Below are positions 27,542 to 36,075 of a stretch of 64,000 bases of DNA, piece after piece. This DNA is from Candidatus Aminicenantota bacterium (GTDB lineage: Bacteria; Acidobacteriota; Aminicenantia; Aminicenantales; Aminicenantaceae): NCBI GenBank assembly GCA_016927475.1, contig JAFGMO010000095.1, positions 54,188 through 118,187 on the forward strand. The letters run 5' to 3'. A model generated the notes under the pieces. The model was not told the origin of the DNA and searched no databases. It saw only the letters and a program-made list of their open reading frames with translations. Both the position numbers and the translations under genes were made by a program. Numbering within the stretch: the first letter of the stretch is position 1; each line of letters starts with the position of its first letter.

Positions 27542-28348
27542 ATGCATAATGACCTGAAAGATTTTGTCGTTCCGGGCAGTGAAGAAGAAGATCTGCTGCG
27601 CCAGATAGACTTTTCAAGACTGCCTCAACATCTGGCGATAATTATGGACGGAAACGGGAGATGGGCTAAGGAACGAAATCTGCCCCGGGTTGAAGGCCAT
27701 CGGACGGGATCAAAATCCGTACGTGAAGTGGTGGAAACGTCAGCTCGCCTGGGTATCAAATACCTGACTCTTTATGCTTTTTCCATCGAAAATTGGAAGC
27801 GGCCGAGAAAGGAAGTTAACTTTCTTTGGAAGCTTCTTGAGGAATATTTAAGGAATGAGGACAAGGTTCTCGTCGAAAACGATCTGAAGCTGTTGACCAT
27901 AGGCCGGAAAAACAGGATCCCCCGTTCCGTCACACGACAATTGGACCGTGTTAAGGATCTCACAAAGGACAACAAGAGAATGTCCGTGATTCTGGCCGTC
28001 AATTACGGCGGCCGTGCGGAGATTGTCGATGCAGTGAAAAGAATCTGCCGAGGTAACGCTTCGGTTGTTGAAAATTTAACGGAAGAGATATTTTCTTCAT
28101 ATCTCGATACAGCGGAAGTGCCCGATCCTGACCTGCTCATCCGGACTAGTGGTGAGCTGCGCATATCCAATTTTTTACTCTGGCAGATTGCCTACGCGGA
28201 GATGTGGATAACCGGTCTTTACTGGCCTGAATTTCGAAAAAAACATCTGTTTCAAGCTCTTATCGATTTCCAGAAAAGAGAGAGGAGGTTTGGCGATATT
28301 AATGCTCATCCTGAGAACCGGTCCGTAAGAGCTACCGGAAGTACATGA
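27542..28348 (+). CDS. uppS: Undecaprenyl diphosphate synthase (isoprenyl transferase)
   Basis: A 268-aa cis-prenyltransferase that makes the C55 carrier for peptidoglycan and O-polysaccharide. HLAIIMDGNGRWA (residues ~31-43) contains the catalytic Asp. The conserved TLYAFSIENWKRP and RTSGELRISNFLLWQIAYAE patterns follow. It heads the operon uppS-cdsA-dxr-rseP-ispG, the arrangement seen in many bacteria. No Shine-Dalgarno sequence is visible at a useful distance, and the consensus promoter ends 6 nt before the ATG. Confidence 0.96.
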   Translation: MHNDLKDFVVPGSEEEDLLRQIDFSRLPQHLAIIMDGNGRWAKERNLPRVEGHRTGSKSVREVVETSARLGIKYLTLYAFSIENWKRPRKEVNFLWKLLEEYLRNEDKVLVENDLKLLTIGRKNRIPRSVTRQLDRVKDLTKDNKRMSVILAVNYGGRAEIVDAVKRICRGNASVVENLTEEIFSSYLDTAEVPDPDLLIRTSGELRISNFLLWQIAYAEMWITGLYWPEFRKKHLFQALIDFQKRERRFGDINAHPENRSVRATGST

Positions 28349-28469
28349 ACCTCTCCGGAATAGACATGGTTTCTGGTGATTCCGACATCAGCCTGTATGT
28401 GTGCGGTTCATATTGTCTGGCAGTCTAACTGAGAAAGGATAAACGGAAGTTTTAGAGGGGATCCCCACT

Positions 28470-29273
28470 ATGAGTATAAAAAAGAGACTCCCTACAGCTC
28501 TGATTATTCTGGCTGTTGTCTTCGTCTGTATTCAGTTCCTACCGGCGATGGGTTATTTTATTGTGCTCCAGGTCCTTATTGCGGCTACACTCCTGGAATT
28601 TTATGCTCTTCATCAGAAAAAAAAGCTCCATCCGCAAAAAGCACTGGGTTTATTCCTGGCTTTGGTTGTTGGTTTATCTTTTTATATCCCGCAGTTTTCC
28701 TTGGGGCATGCCCTGATTATCAGTTTGTTTGCCGTTTCAGTGTTTTATATTTTTCTGATAAAAACGGTAGAGGAATTGGTCAAGTTTCCTGCATCCATAG
28801 CCGTAACGTACTTCGGGGTTATCTATATCGGATTTACCCTCGACCATCTTTATATTCTGAGAGAGCAAAATGGTCCTTTTACGATATACTTTCTTATCGC
28901 AGTGATTGCATTCGGAGATACGGGAGCGTATACCATTGGAAAGTTGTTGGGAAAACATAAGATGACTCCTCTGGCCAGTCCCAGGAAAACATGGGAAGGG
29001 AGCTTCGGAGGGATTTTATTCGCAGCCATAGCTGCCGCCGTCGTTCAAATCGTCTTGCTCCCCGATATTCTACTTTGGAAAGCCGTTGTTTGCGGTGTTG
29101 TCGTCCATATCGCCGCCCAATTGAGCGACCCCGTTGAGTCTCTCTTTAAACGGGCAGTGGGAGTGAAGGATTCATCACAGCTTCTTCCAGGACATGGAGG
29201 TTTTTTAGACAGATTGGACAGTTTTTTTCTGGCTGCGCCTTTGTTTACCTATTTTATCCTGTATTTTTGGTAG
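28470..29273 (+). CDS. cdsA: Phosphatidate cytidylyltransferase CdsA
   Basis: A 267-aa integral membrane enzyme making CDP-diacylglycerol from phosphatidate and CTP. About eight helices are present. The C-terminal family signature is complete: SLFKRAVGVKDSSQLL followed by PGHGGFLDRLDS, and the ASPRKTWEG motif lies near residue 169. It follows uppS after 121 nt without a gene, possibly containing an internal signal, and is 6 nt ahead of dxr. A GAGGGG stretch lies upstream of the ATG. Confidence 0.95.
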   Translation: MSIKKRLPTALIILAVVFVCIQFLPAMGYFIVLQVLIAATLLEFYALHQKKKLHPQKALGLFLALVVGLSFYIPQFSLGHALIISLFAVSVFYIFLIKTVEELVKFPASIAVTYFGVIYIGFTLDHLYILREQNGPFTIYFLIAVIAFGDTGAYTIGKLLGKHKMTPLASPRKTWEGSFGGILFAAIAAAVVQIVLLPDILLWKAVVCGVVVHIAAQLSDPVESLFKRAVGVKDSSQLLPGHGGFLDRLDSFFLAAPLFTYFILYFW

Positions 29274-29279
29274 GTAACG

Positions 29280-30458
29280 GTGGATGTTAAAAAGAAGGAA
29301 GGGATATCCGTTCTGGGTTCGACGGGATCTATCGGTATCAATACGCTTGAGATTCTTAAAAGGCTGAAACAACGGTACACTGTCGTTGGTTTAGCTGCGG
29401 GCCGGAATGTCGAACTCCTCTTAGATCAAATTTTACAAACAAAACCGAAGATTGTTTCTGTTGAATCAGAAAAGGATGCGGAATGGCTCAAAAGCAAATG
29501 TGGAAAGGGGGCTCCCGAGATATTGTTTGGGAGTGGAGGGGCTGAAAAAGTTGCTTCCGCGAACGATGCGGATGTCGTTGTATCGGCCATCACCGGCATT
29601 GCCGGTTTAGGCCCGACTCTGGCTGCTGTTAAGAAAGGAAAAAGAGTGGCTCTGGCCAACAAAGAATCCATGGTGTCAGCCGGTCCGTTGATCCGTGAGA
29701 TGGCTGAAAAAAATGGGGCAAAAATTATTCCCGTAGACAGTGAACATAGCGGAGTTTTTCAGTGTTTGTCGGGAATCAATAAAGAAGACATCGAAAAAGT
29801 CATTCTGACGGCTTCGGGCGGCCCTTTTTTCCGTTCTTCAAAGGAGGAGCTGGCTGAAAAAACTTTGGAGGAAGCCCTCAATCACCCGCGCTGGAAAATG
29901 GGAGAAAAGGTAACCGTGGATTCGGCCACGATGATGAACAAAGGTTTGGAGCTTATCGAAGCCCACTGGCTTTTTGATGTAAAACCCGATAAACTAGACG
30001 TTCTCATTCATCCTCAGAGTATCGTTCATGCTTTGGTCATTTTGAAGGATGGGTCCATATTGGCCCAACTGAGTGCCACTGATATGAAAATTCCCATTCA
30101 GTATGCCCTTACTTATCCTGCCCGGATAAGCCCGGCCGTTTCGCATCTGAATTTGAGTGAGGTCGGAAAACTAGAATTTTATCCGGTGGACCAAAAAAAA
30201 TTTCCCCTCGTTGATGTAGCCCGTAGGGTTATGGAGGAGGGGGGGAGTGCACCCATTGCTCTCAATGCAGCCAATGAGGTTGCCAATAATGCCTTTCGCA
30301 GCCGGAAAATTGTCTTTACGGATATAAGTGCTGTCGTCATCAAGGCCTTGGAGAAACATGTGCAGCGGCCCATTAAAAGCTTAGAAGATATTTATTTTGT
30401 GGACCGGGAAACACGTCGTCAAACCCGGAATATTTTACTGAAAAAGGAATTGTTATGA
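29280..30458 (+). CDS. dxr: 1-deoxy-D-xylulose 5-phosphate reductoisomerase
   Basis: A 392-aa Dxr, the second enzyme of the MEP isoprenoid pathway. The NADPH-binding loop GSTGSIGINTLEIL is at residues 13-26. LANKESMVSAGPL and VDSEHSGVFQCL carry substrate and metal ligands, and the flexible loop contains HPRWKMG. The start is GTG at 29280, 6 nt after cdsA. The stop overlaps the rseP ATG. The presence of ispG nearby confirms use of the MEP route. Confidence 0.96.
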   Translation: MDVKKKEGISVLGSTGSIGINTLEILKRLKQRYTVVGLAAGRNVELLLDQILQTKPKIVSVESEKDAEWLKSKCGKGAPEILFGSGGAEKVASANDADVVVSAITGIAGLGPTLAAVKKGKRVALANKESMVSAGPLIREMAEKNGAKIIPVDSEHSGVFQCLSGINKEDIEKVILTASGGPFFRSSKEELAEKTLEEALNHPRWKMGEKVTVDSATMMNKGLELIEAHWLFDVKPDKLDVLIHPQSIVHALVILKDGSILAQLSATDMKIPIQYALTYPARISPAVSHLNLSEVGKLEFYPVDQKKFPLVDVARRVMEEGGSAPIALNAANEVANNAFRSRKIVFTDISAVVIKALEKHVQRPIKSLEDIYFVDRETRRQTRNILLKKELL

Positions 30459-31789
30459 TCACGTTTTTGGGAACAATATTTGTTTTTGTATTGGTGTTCG
30501 GAATACTCGTCTTCGTTCATGAATTCGGCCACTTTTTCATGGCCAAGCTGAATAAGGTGCGGGTTGAAGTTTTTTCCTGGGGATACGGAAAGAGACTTTT
30601 TGGAATCAAAAAAGGGAAGACGGATTACCGGGTGAGCTTGATCCCGATGGGAGGTTATGTCAAGCTCTCGGGAGAGGAATCCTTCGAAAATCCCAGCAAA
30701 CTCCAGCCATACGATTTTATGGCAAAAAAAAGATGGCAGCGTTTCCTGATTATGATTATGGGCTCCGTGATGAACATTATCCTGGCCATCGTTCTTTTCG
30801 CCGTTATTAATATGGTCGGTGTCACCGTACCCCAATACCAGGAGCAGACTCCCGTTATTGGCTGGATAGAACCCGGTTCGCCGGCGGATAAAGCTGAGTT
30901 TCGCGTTGACGATATCATTCTCAGCATCAATGGAAAAAAAACAAAAACCTGGAATGATGTCGATCTCTATGTCGGGACCAAACCCGACCGGATGATTACG
31001 CTTAAAATCAAGCGGGATTCCAGAATTATGGATGTTGAACTTGAGACCGAAAGCCGGACGCGGCTGGAAATGGGCTATGCGGGATTTTTTCCCAAAACCT
31101 TAACCCAGGTTCAGATGGTCTATCCCAACTCGCCGGCTGAAAAGGGAGGTCTTAAAGCCAATGACATCATTTTATCCATTGATGGGAAACCAGCCTTTTA
31201 TTTCAAATTTGTGGAGATCATTCAGAATAATCCAGGCGAGGAGCTGGAATTTCTTGTCGACCGGGCCGGCAAGGAGCTCAAACTGCAAATAACCCCCCGG
31301 CTTGAAGGCGATGTGGGAAAAATCGGAATCGTTCAAATCCCCAAGTCAGTCCTGAAAAAGTACGGTTTTTTCGCTTCTTTCGTCGAAAGTACGAAATCTT
31401 CATTCAACCTGGCTTTCCGGCTCATTGAGTTTTTGAAAGACCTCATCACGCGGGAAGCTTCGGCCAAACATGTCGGCGGGCCGATCGAGATTGCCAATCT
31501 ATCCTATGCCGCTTTCAGGATGGGATTTATTGCCCTGATAAGCTGGATCGCTTTTATCAGTCTTCAGTTGGGAATTATAAACCTGTTTCCGATTCCCGTC
31601 CTTGACGGCGGACACCTTCTGGTTTTGGTTTTGGAAGGAATTTTTCGAAGGGACTTCAGTCCCAAGGTCAAGCAGGTTATTATGCAAATTGGATTTGTTT
31701 TTCTCATTATTCTTATGGCCGTCGTGATTCTTAATGACGTCGTCAAAAGGCTTCCCAATGGCTGGAACAGCCTTTTATTCTGGAAATGA
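30455..31789 (+). CDS. rseP: RIP metalloprotease RseP/EcfE (site-2 protease)
   Basis: A 444-aa M50 intramembrane zinc protease. HEFGH is at residues 22-26 in the first helix. Two PDZ domains follow (about residues 130-200 and 210-290), and the second metal-site motif PIPVLDGGHLL is near residue 380. RseP cleaves anti-sigma factors and remnant signal peptides at the inner membrane. The ATG overlaps the dxr stop. A second, PDZ-less M50 protease is encoded at 53305. Confidence 0.95.
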   Translation: MITFLGTIFVFVLVFGILVFVHEFGHFFMAKLNKVRVEVFSWGYGKRLFGIKKGKTDYRVSLIPMGGYVKLSGEESFENPSKLQPYDFMAKKRWQRFLIMIMGSVMNIILAIVLFAVINMVGVTVPQYQEQTPVIGWIEPGSPADKAEFRVDDIILSINGKKTKTWNDVDLYVGTKPDRMITLKIKRDSRIMDVELETESRTRLEMGYAGFFPKTLTQVQMVYPNSPAEKGGLKANDIILSIDGKPAFYFKFVEIIQNNPGEELEFLVDRAGKELKLQITPRLEGDVGKIGIVQIPKSVLKKYGFFASFVESTKSSFNLAFRLIEFLKDLITREASAKHVGGPIEIANLSYAAFRMGFIALISWIAFISLQLGIINLFPIPVLDGGHLLVLVLEGIFRRDFSPKVKQVIMQIGFVFLIILMAVVILNDVVKRLPNGWNSLLFWK

Positions 31790-31814
31790 GAAAGTTTAGA
31801 AGCCAGTTGGTAGA

Positions 31815-32924
31815 ATGCAATCTATGAAAGAAGATAGGTCTTCTGATCCTTTCCCCCGCCGGAAAACCCGCCGGATTTTAGTCGGAGATGTTTCCATAGG
31901 AAATGGATCTCCTATTTCGGTTCAATCGATGACCAATACGGATACCCGGGATATTCAAGCCACTCTCTCCCAAATCAAATCTTTAGAAGCGGAAGGCTGC
32001 CAGATCGTGCGACTTGCGGTTATCGACAGAGAGGCGGCCGAAGCTATAAAAATATTAAGAAAGGAAACTTCGGTGCCCCTTATAGCCGATATCCATTTTG
32101 ACCACAGGCTGGCCTTAGCTTCTTTGGATGCCGGGGTCGATGCATTGCGTATCAATCCGGGGACCATCGGTTCGCGGAAAAAAGTCCGGGAAATTGTCAA
32201 AGAAGCCAAAAACCGGGCCGCTCCCATTCGGATCGGCGTTAATTCGGGTTCGGTGGAAAAAAGGCTAATTACAAAATATGGAGGGCCGACACCGCAGGCT
32301 ATGGTGGAAAGTGTGCTCGGCCATGTGCGGCTTCTTGAGGATATGGATTTTTTCCGAATCAAAATATCGCTTAAAGCGTCGGATGTTCTTCGCACCCTGG
32401 AGAGTTACCGGATGCTGGCCGGGAAGGTCGACTATCCCTTTCATACCGGAATCACGGAAGCCGGGGGAAGGCTTAAAGGGACGGTGAAATCTTCGGCCGG
32501 ATTGGCCCTGCTCATCCGTGAAGGTTTAGCCGATACCATTCGTGTTTCGCTGACCGCACCTCCTGAGGAGGAAGTACGGGTGGCTTTCGCTCTTTTGTCC
32601 AGTTTAGGAATACGGAACGATAGGCCGAATTTGATATCCTGTCCGACCTGCGGAAGGTGCCAGGTCGACCTGCTGCGAATATCCGAGGAAGTGGAGCGCC
32701 GATTGTTTTCGGTTAAAGGAAATGTAACAGTCGCAGTTATGGGTTGTGCCGTGAACGGGCCGGGAGAGGCGAGGGAAGCCGATATCGGTGTAGCCTGCGG
32801 CCGGGGAAGCGGTTTGATTTTCAAGAAAGGCCGTGTCATAGGACGAGTCAAGGAAGAAGATATTGTAAGGGTTTTGGTCCATGAAGTCCTTGTTTTGACC
32901 GGACAGGAAAAAGGAAACAGGTAA
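31815..32924 (+). CDS. ispG: 4-hydroxy-3-methylbut-2-en-1-yl diphosphate synthase IspG
   Basis: A 369-aa [4Fe-4S] enzyme of the MEP pathway. The N-terminal TIM-barrel shows the VQSMTNTDTRD pattern. The C-terminal cluster ligands are in CPTCGRCQ and GCAVNGPGEAREADIG. ATG 31815 is used; another ATG three codons later is also possible. It follows rseP by 25 nt and precedes larE. Length and motifs are normal for the bacterial single-barrel form. Confidence 0.96.
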   Translation: MQSMKEDRSSDPFPRRKTRRILVGDVSIGNGSPISVQSMTNTDTRDIQATLSQIKSLEAEGCQIVRLAVIDREAAEAIKILRKETSVPLIADIHFDHRLALASLDAGVDALRINPGTIGSRKKVREIVKEAKNRAAPIRIGVNSGSVEKRLITKYGGPTPQAMVESVLGHVRLLEDMDFFRIKISLKASDVLRTLESYRMLAGKVDYPFHTGITEAGGRLKGTVKSSAGLALLIREGLADTIRVSLTAPPEEEVRVAFALLSSLGIRNDRPNLISCPTCGRCQVDLLRISEEVERRLFSVKGNVTVAVMGCAVNGPGEAREADIGVACGRGSGLIFKKGRVIGRVKEEDIVRVLVHEVLVLTGQEKGNR

Positions 32925-32949
32925 AAATGTCTTTCCGGGAACATGGGCG

Positions 32950-33795
32950 ATGAATAAAATACGGCCGGAGACTGAAAAAAAATTCAAAAAATTACAAAAA
33001 ATTATTAAAGATATGGAGTGCACGGTTATCGCGTTTTCCGGAGGCGTCGACAGTTCTTTTCTTTTGAAAACCGCTCAAAATATCCTTGGTGAGAAGGTCT
33101 CAGCCGTCATTTTGGAAGCCCCGATATTTTCAAAAAAAGAAAACAAAAAGGCCGAATTAATGGCCGCAAAATGGGACATTGATTTTCAAACAGTCTCAGT
33201 GCCTATTATGGAAGATGAGGAATTTTGCAAAAACGCGCCGGAACGATGTTATATATGCAAAAAAATAATACTTACGCAGGTCAAAGAGATTGCTCTAAGG
33301 AAAGGATGTCGCTGGACATGTGACGGATCCAACAGTGATGACCGATACGATTTTCGACCTGGAATAAAAGCCCTTGATGAGCTTGGAATTCGTTCGCCCT
33401 TAAAAGAAGCTGGCTTGGGAAAAGAAGAAATACGGCGGTTGGCATACCGTGAAGGGCTTTCAAACTGGAACCAGCCTTCCCAGGCTTGCTTGGCTTCCCG
33501 TATTCCCTATTATAAAAAAATACATGGGGAAGCCCTTTCCCGAATCGAGCAAGCCGAGGAGGCCTTGCGTCAAATGGGGTTTCGTCAGGTTCGTGTACGG
33601 CATCATGGGAACATAGCGCGAATCGAGGTTGAGGACATACAGCTGGCCGAGGCCGTCTCTACAAAAAAGCGAGCGGACATTCTGCGGAGTCTGAAAGCCC
33701 TGGGTTATCTTTATATTTGTGTAGACCTCGAAGGTTTTCGAAGCGGAAGCTTGAATGATGAAATTTTCAAGAAAAAAAGAACCGGTCCGGTTTGA
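32950..33795 (+). CDS. larE: LarE-like ATP-dependent sacrificial sulfur transferase
   Basis: A 281-aa PP-loop pyrophosphatase-type protein. The AFSGGVDSS nucleotide loop lies at residues 28-36. NQPSQACLASRIPY places a cysteine at residue 180, equivalent to the LarE cysteine that donates its sulfur to the nickel-pincer nucleotide cofactor. LarB and LarC are not in the window. The gene is close behind ispG and probably read with it. Related PP-loop enzymes exist, but the C-L-A-S-R-I-P motif favours LarE. Confidence 0.88.
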   Translation: MNKIRPETEKKFKKLQKIIKDMECTVIAFSGGVDSSFLLKTAQNILGEKVSAVILEAPIFSKKENKKAELMAAKWDIDFQTVSVPIMEDEEFCKNAPERCYICKKIILTQVKEIALRKGCRWTCDGSNSDDRYDFRPGIKALDELGIRSPLKEAGLGKEEIRRLAYREGLSNWNQPSQACLASRIPYYKKIHGEALSRIEQAEEALRQMGFRQVRVRHHGNIARIEVEDIQLAEAVSTKKRADILRSLKALGYLYICVDLEGFRSGSLNDEIFKKKRTGPV

Positions 33796-33933
33796 ACTTC
33801 ATAGCAAGATTCTTCTCAATAATGGATATCTTTATGCATTGTGTTCAGGTACATTAATTTGATGAATCCATAGCAAATTTTCCATTTTTCTTAAGATCAG
33901 GTTTTAGGTAAAGAGGCGGTCTGCATAGAGTTT

Positions 33934-34899
33934 TCAATCCGGATGAACCGGATTATCGGGTGTTTTGCCTTCGAGAACCTGAACGAGATTTCGGGCGGCC
34001 ATAACCGCCATTTTGATGCGAGTGGCGAAAGTGGCGCTTCCGATATGGGGAAGAAGAACAACATTATCCAAGTGGTGAAGTTTTTCTTCGATTTCCGGTT
34101 CCCTTTCAAAGACGTCCAATCCTGCTGCCCATATTTTTTTCCCTTCGAGGGCGTCCGTGAGAGCTTTTTCGTCGACGATCGGTCCCCTGGAAACATTTAT
34201 GAGTATGGATGATTTTTTCATAAGTTTTATTTTTTCCCTGGATATAAGATGCCGAGTGGAGCTGTTGAGGTCGGCGTGGACCGTTACAAAGTCCGAATCG
34301 GACAGCAGATAGTCAAGGGGAACGCGAACCGCACCCAGGGATGCTTCTTCTTCCTGCGGCAGGCGATGGGGATCGCTGTAGACGACATCCATAAGAAAAG
34401 CTCGGGCCCTGCCGGCGACGGCCCGGCCGATCCTGCCCATACCGATGATCCCTAACTGTTTTCCGGTAACTTCCTGACCTAGGAAAAGATCGAGTTTCCA
34501 GCCTTTGAAATGTTTCATCCTGCAGAAACGATCGGCACCGGGAATGCGACGGGCTGTGGCAAGAAGAAGGGCCCAGGTTAGATCAGCCGTCGTTTCCGTT
34601 AAGATTCCCGGTGTGTTGGTGACAGTGATTCCTTTTTTTAAAGCATAGGGAACATCGATATTGTCATAGCCGACGGCACAGTTGGCGATAACCTTTAAGC
34701 CGGGAGCGGCATCGATGAGATTACGATCAATCTTATCGGTTAAAAGACAAAAAAGCCCTTCCTTATCTTTAATCTTTTCGCATAACTCCTCGGATGTCAG
34801 GCTACGGTTATCCGGTCCCATGGTGTATGTTACCTTGCCATTGAGAATTTTCAAAGCTTCATCAAATATTTTCCGGGTGATGAGTACTTTTGGTTTCAT
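33934..34899 (-). CDS. D-2-hydroxyacid dehydrogenase (glyoxylate/hydroxypyruvate reductase type)
   Basis: A 321-aa NAD(P)-dependent enzyme of the GyaR/SerA family. The Rossmann motif is GKQLGIIGMGRIGRAVAGRA (residues ~146-165). The catalytic Arg is in NVSRGPIVDE, the Glu in FEREPEIEEKL and the His in LLPHIGSATF. ATG 34899 is preferred because AAGGAG precedes it at the right spacing; the open frame continues into repeat copy B, where the upstream start is spurious. It is convergent with larE across 138 nt. Possible substrates are glyoxylate, hydroxypyruvate or related 2-keto acids. Confidence 0.9.
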   Translation of the reverse strand: MKPKVLITRKIFDEALKILNGKVTYTMGPDNRSLTSEELCEKIKDKEGLFCLLTDKIDRNLIDAAPGLKVIANCAVGYDNIDVPYALKKGITVTNTPGILTETTADLTWALLLATARRIPGADRFCRMKHFKGWKLDLFLGQEVTGKQLGIIGMGRIGRAVAGRARAFLMDVVYSDPHRLPQEEEASLGAVRVPLDYLLSDSDFVTVHADLNSSTRHLISREKIKLMKKSSILINVSRGPIVDEKALTDALEGKKIWAAGLDVFEREPEIEEKLHHLDNVVLLPHIGSATFATRIKMAVMAARNLVQVLEGKTPDNPVHPD

Positions 34900-34959
34900 A
34901 ACGGCACTCCTTAAGGGATATATGAAGATGTTTAACATAACAAAGTTGTGAAAAGGAAT

Positions 34960-35066
34960 CCAGCCTGCATTATTCATAAATTTGGCCGATACTTCGCCTC
35001 GATCCGACCTGCCATGGCGTCAACTGAACCGGCCTAAACCCTTGGCTTGTTAATAATACAGGCTGG
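34960..35066. repeat. Structured intergenic repeat element, copy B (short, 107 bp)
   Basis: The termini CCAGCCTGCATTATTCATAA and TTGTTAATAATACAGGCTGG are inverted repeats extended by CCAG/CTGG. The left end continues ATTTGGCCGATAC as in the other copies. The interior of about 60 bp (GATCCGACCTGCCATGG...) is unrelated to copies A, D1 and E. It lies between divergently transcribed genes (the 2-hydroxyacid dehydrogenase and the ParB-like gene). Confidence 0.75.
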
Positions 35067-35091
35067 TTGTTTTGTTGACGGCCAGCGTTTT

Positions 35092-35120
35092 TTGCCCTCC
35101 GATTCATTTTGCCTTAGAAT
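35092..35120 (+). promoter_or_regulatory. Candidate promoter of ParB-like gene, predicted leaderless
   Basis: TTGCCC (35092-35097), a 17-nt spacer and TAGAAT (35115-35120) are followed after 6 nt by the ATG at 35127. The geometry matches the uppS promoter, so transcription would begin at or next to the start codon. No ribosome binding site is evident. The match to consensus is moderate. Confidence 0.5.
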
Positions 35121-35126
35121 AGAGCC

Positions 35127-36071
35127 ATGAATATCAAGATCATTCCTTTAAGCACTATTAGCCTTGATGATATCAGGTTCAGGATATCTTTTTTCCCAGA
35201 CCTAAAATCGATGACGGATTCGGTGAAACGGATAGGATTGATCCATCCGCCTCTTGTATGCCGAAGAGAGGATAAATCGGTCATCGTTTGCGGCTGGAAA
35301 AGGATTGAAGCCTGCCTTATCCTGAAAATCAAGGAAATCCCTGTTGTGTATTCGGAAGAAAAAAGCGATCTGAAGCTTTTTCAAACAGCTCTCTTTGAAA
35401 ATATTGCCTTCAGAAACTTGGATTATTTAGGTATAGCGGAAGCTGTCTTACGTCTGATTCGGTTTGGACGGACTGAGGATGATGTTATCAAGACCATCTT
35501 TCCCATGCTCGGGGTTCCCACTACCTATGAATACCTCGACCTTTATTTGAATATTGCCCGTTGCAGCCATGATGTCAAAAGAGAAGTGTTCCAAGCCGGT
35601 TTTTCAATAGATGCCGCACGTCTTCTCATGCGTTTTGAGGAAGACGACCGGATGGTTTTGGCTCGGATCGTATCTCCTCTTGGAAGAAATAAGCAAAAGC
35701 AGATCCTTGAGGATATTCTGGATATCGCTCATAGGGATGGGAAGGATGTTCAACATATATTGAAAGAAAAAGAGGCTGCAGAAGTTCTGCAGTCTTCAAC
35801 ACTTTCATCCAGCCAGAAAGCAGAACACTTGCGAAAATATTTGGGAAAAAAAAGATACCCCGCTCTTACAGAAAAGGAGGCTAAATTTAGATCTCGAGTG
35901 AAATCTTTAAAATGGCCGGCTGATGTAACCATACAGCCGGAACCATATTTCGAAGAAAAAGACCTGCACGTCTCATTTTCCTTCAAAAACAGGAAAGAGT
36001 TCCTTCATATTGTGAAAAATTTGGAGAAAATCTCGCAAGACGATAACTTTGACAGTCTCATCGATAAATAA
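35127..36071 (+). CDS. ParB/Spo0J-like nuclease-domain protein
   Basis: A 314-aa protein. The N-terminal ~90 residues match the ParB N-terminal (CTP-binding/nuclease) fold: IPLSTISLDDIRFR, then MTDSVKRIGLIHPPLVCRR and VIVCGWKRIEACLIL. The ENIAFRNLDYLGIAEAVLRLI segment (residues ~91-111) resembles the start of the ParB helix-turn-helix region. The remainder is charged and unfamiliar. It adjoins, and probably overlaps or couples to, a radical SAM gene, and no parA is present. A role in chromosome segregation is therefore unlikely; a role in DNA binding or regulation of the partner is a guess. Confidence 0.75.
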   Translation: MNIKIIPLSTISLDDIRFRISFFPDLKSMTDSVKRIGLIHPPLVCRREDKSVIVCGWKRIEACLILKIKEIPVVYSEEKSDLKLFQTALFENIAFRNLDYLGIAEAVLRLIRFGRTEDDVIKTIFPMLGVPTTYEYLDLYLNIARCSHDVKREVFQAGFSIDAARLLMRFEEDDRMVLARIVSPLGRNKQKQILEDILDIAHRDGKDVQHILKEKEAAEVLQSSTLSSSQKAEHLRKYLGKKRYPALTEKEAKFRSRVKSLKWPADVTIQPEPYFEEKDLHVSFSFKNRKEFLHIVKNLEKISQDDNFDSLIDK

Positions 36072-36075
36072 AGGT

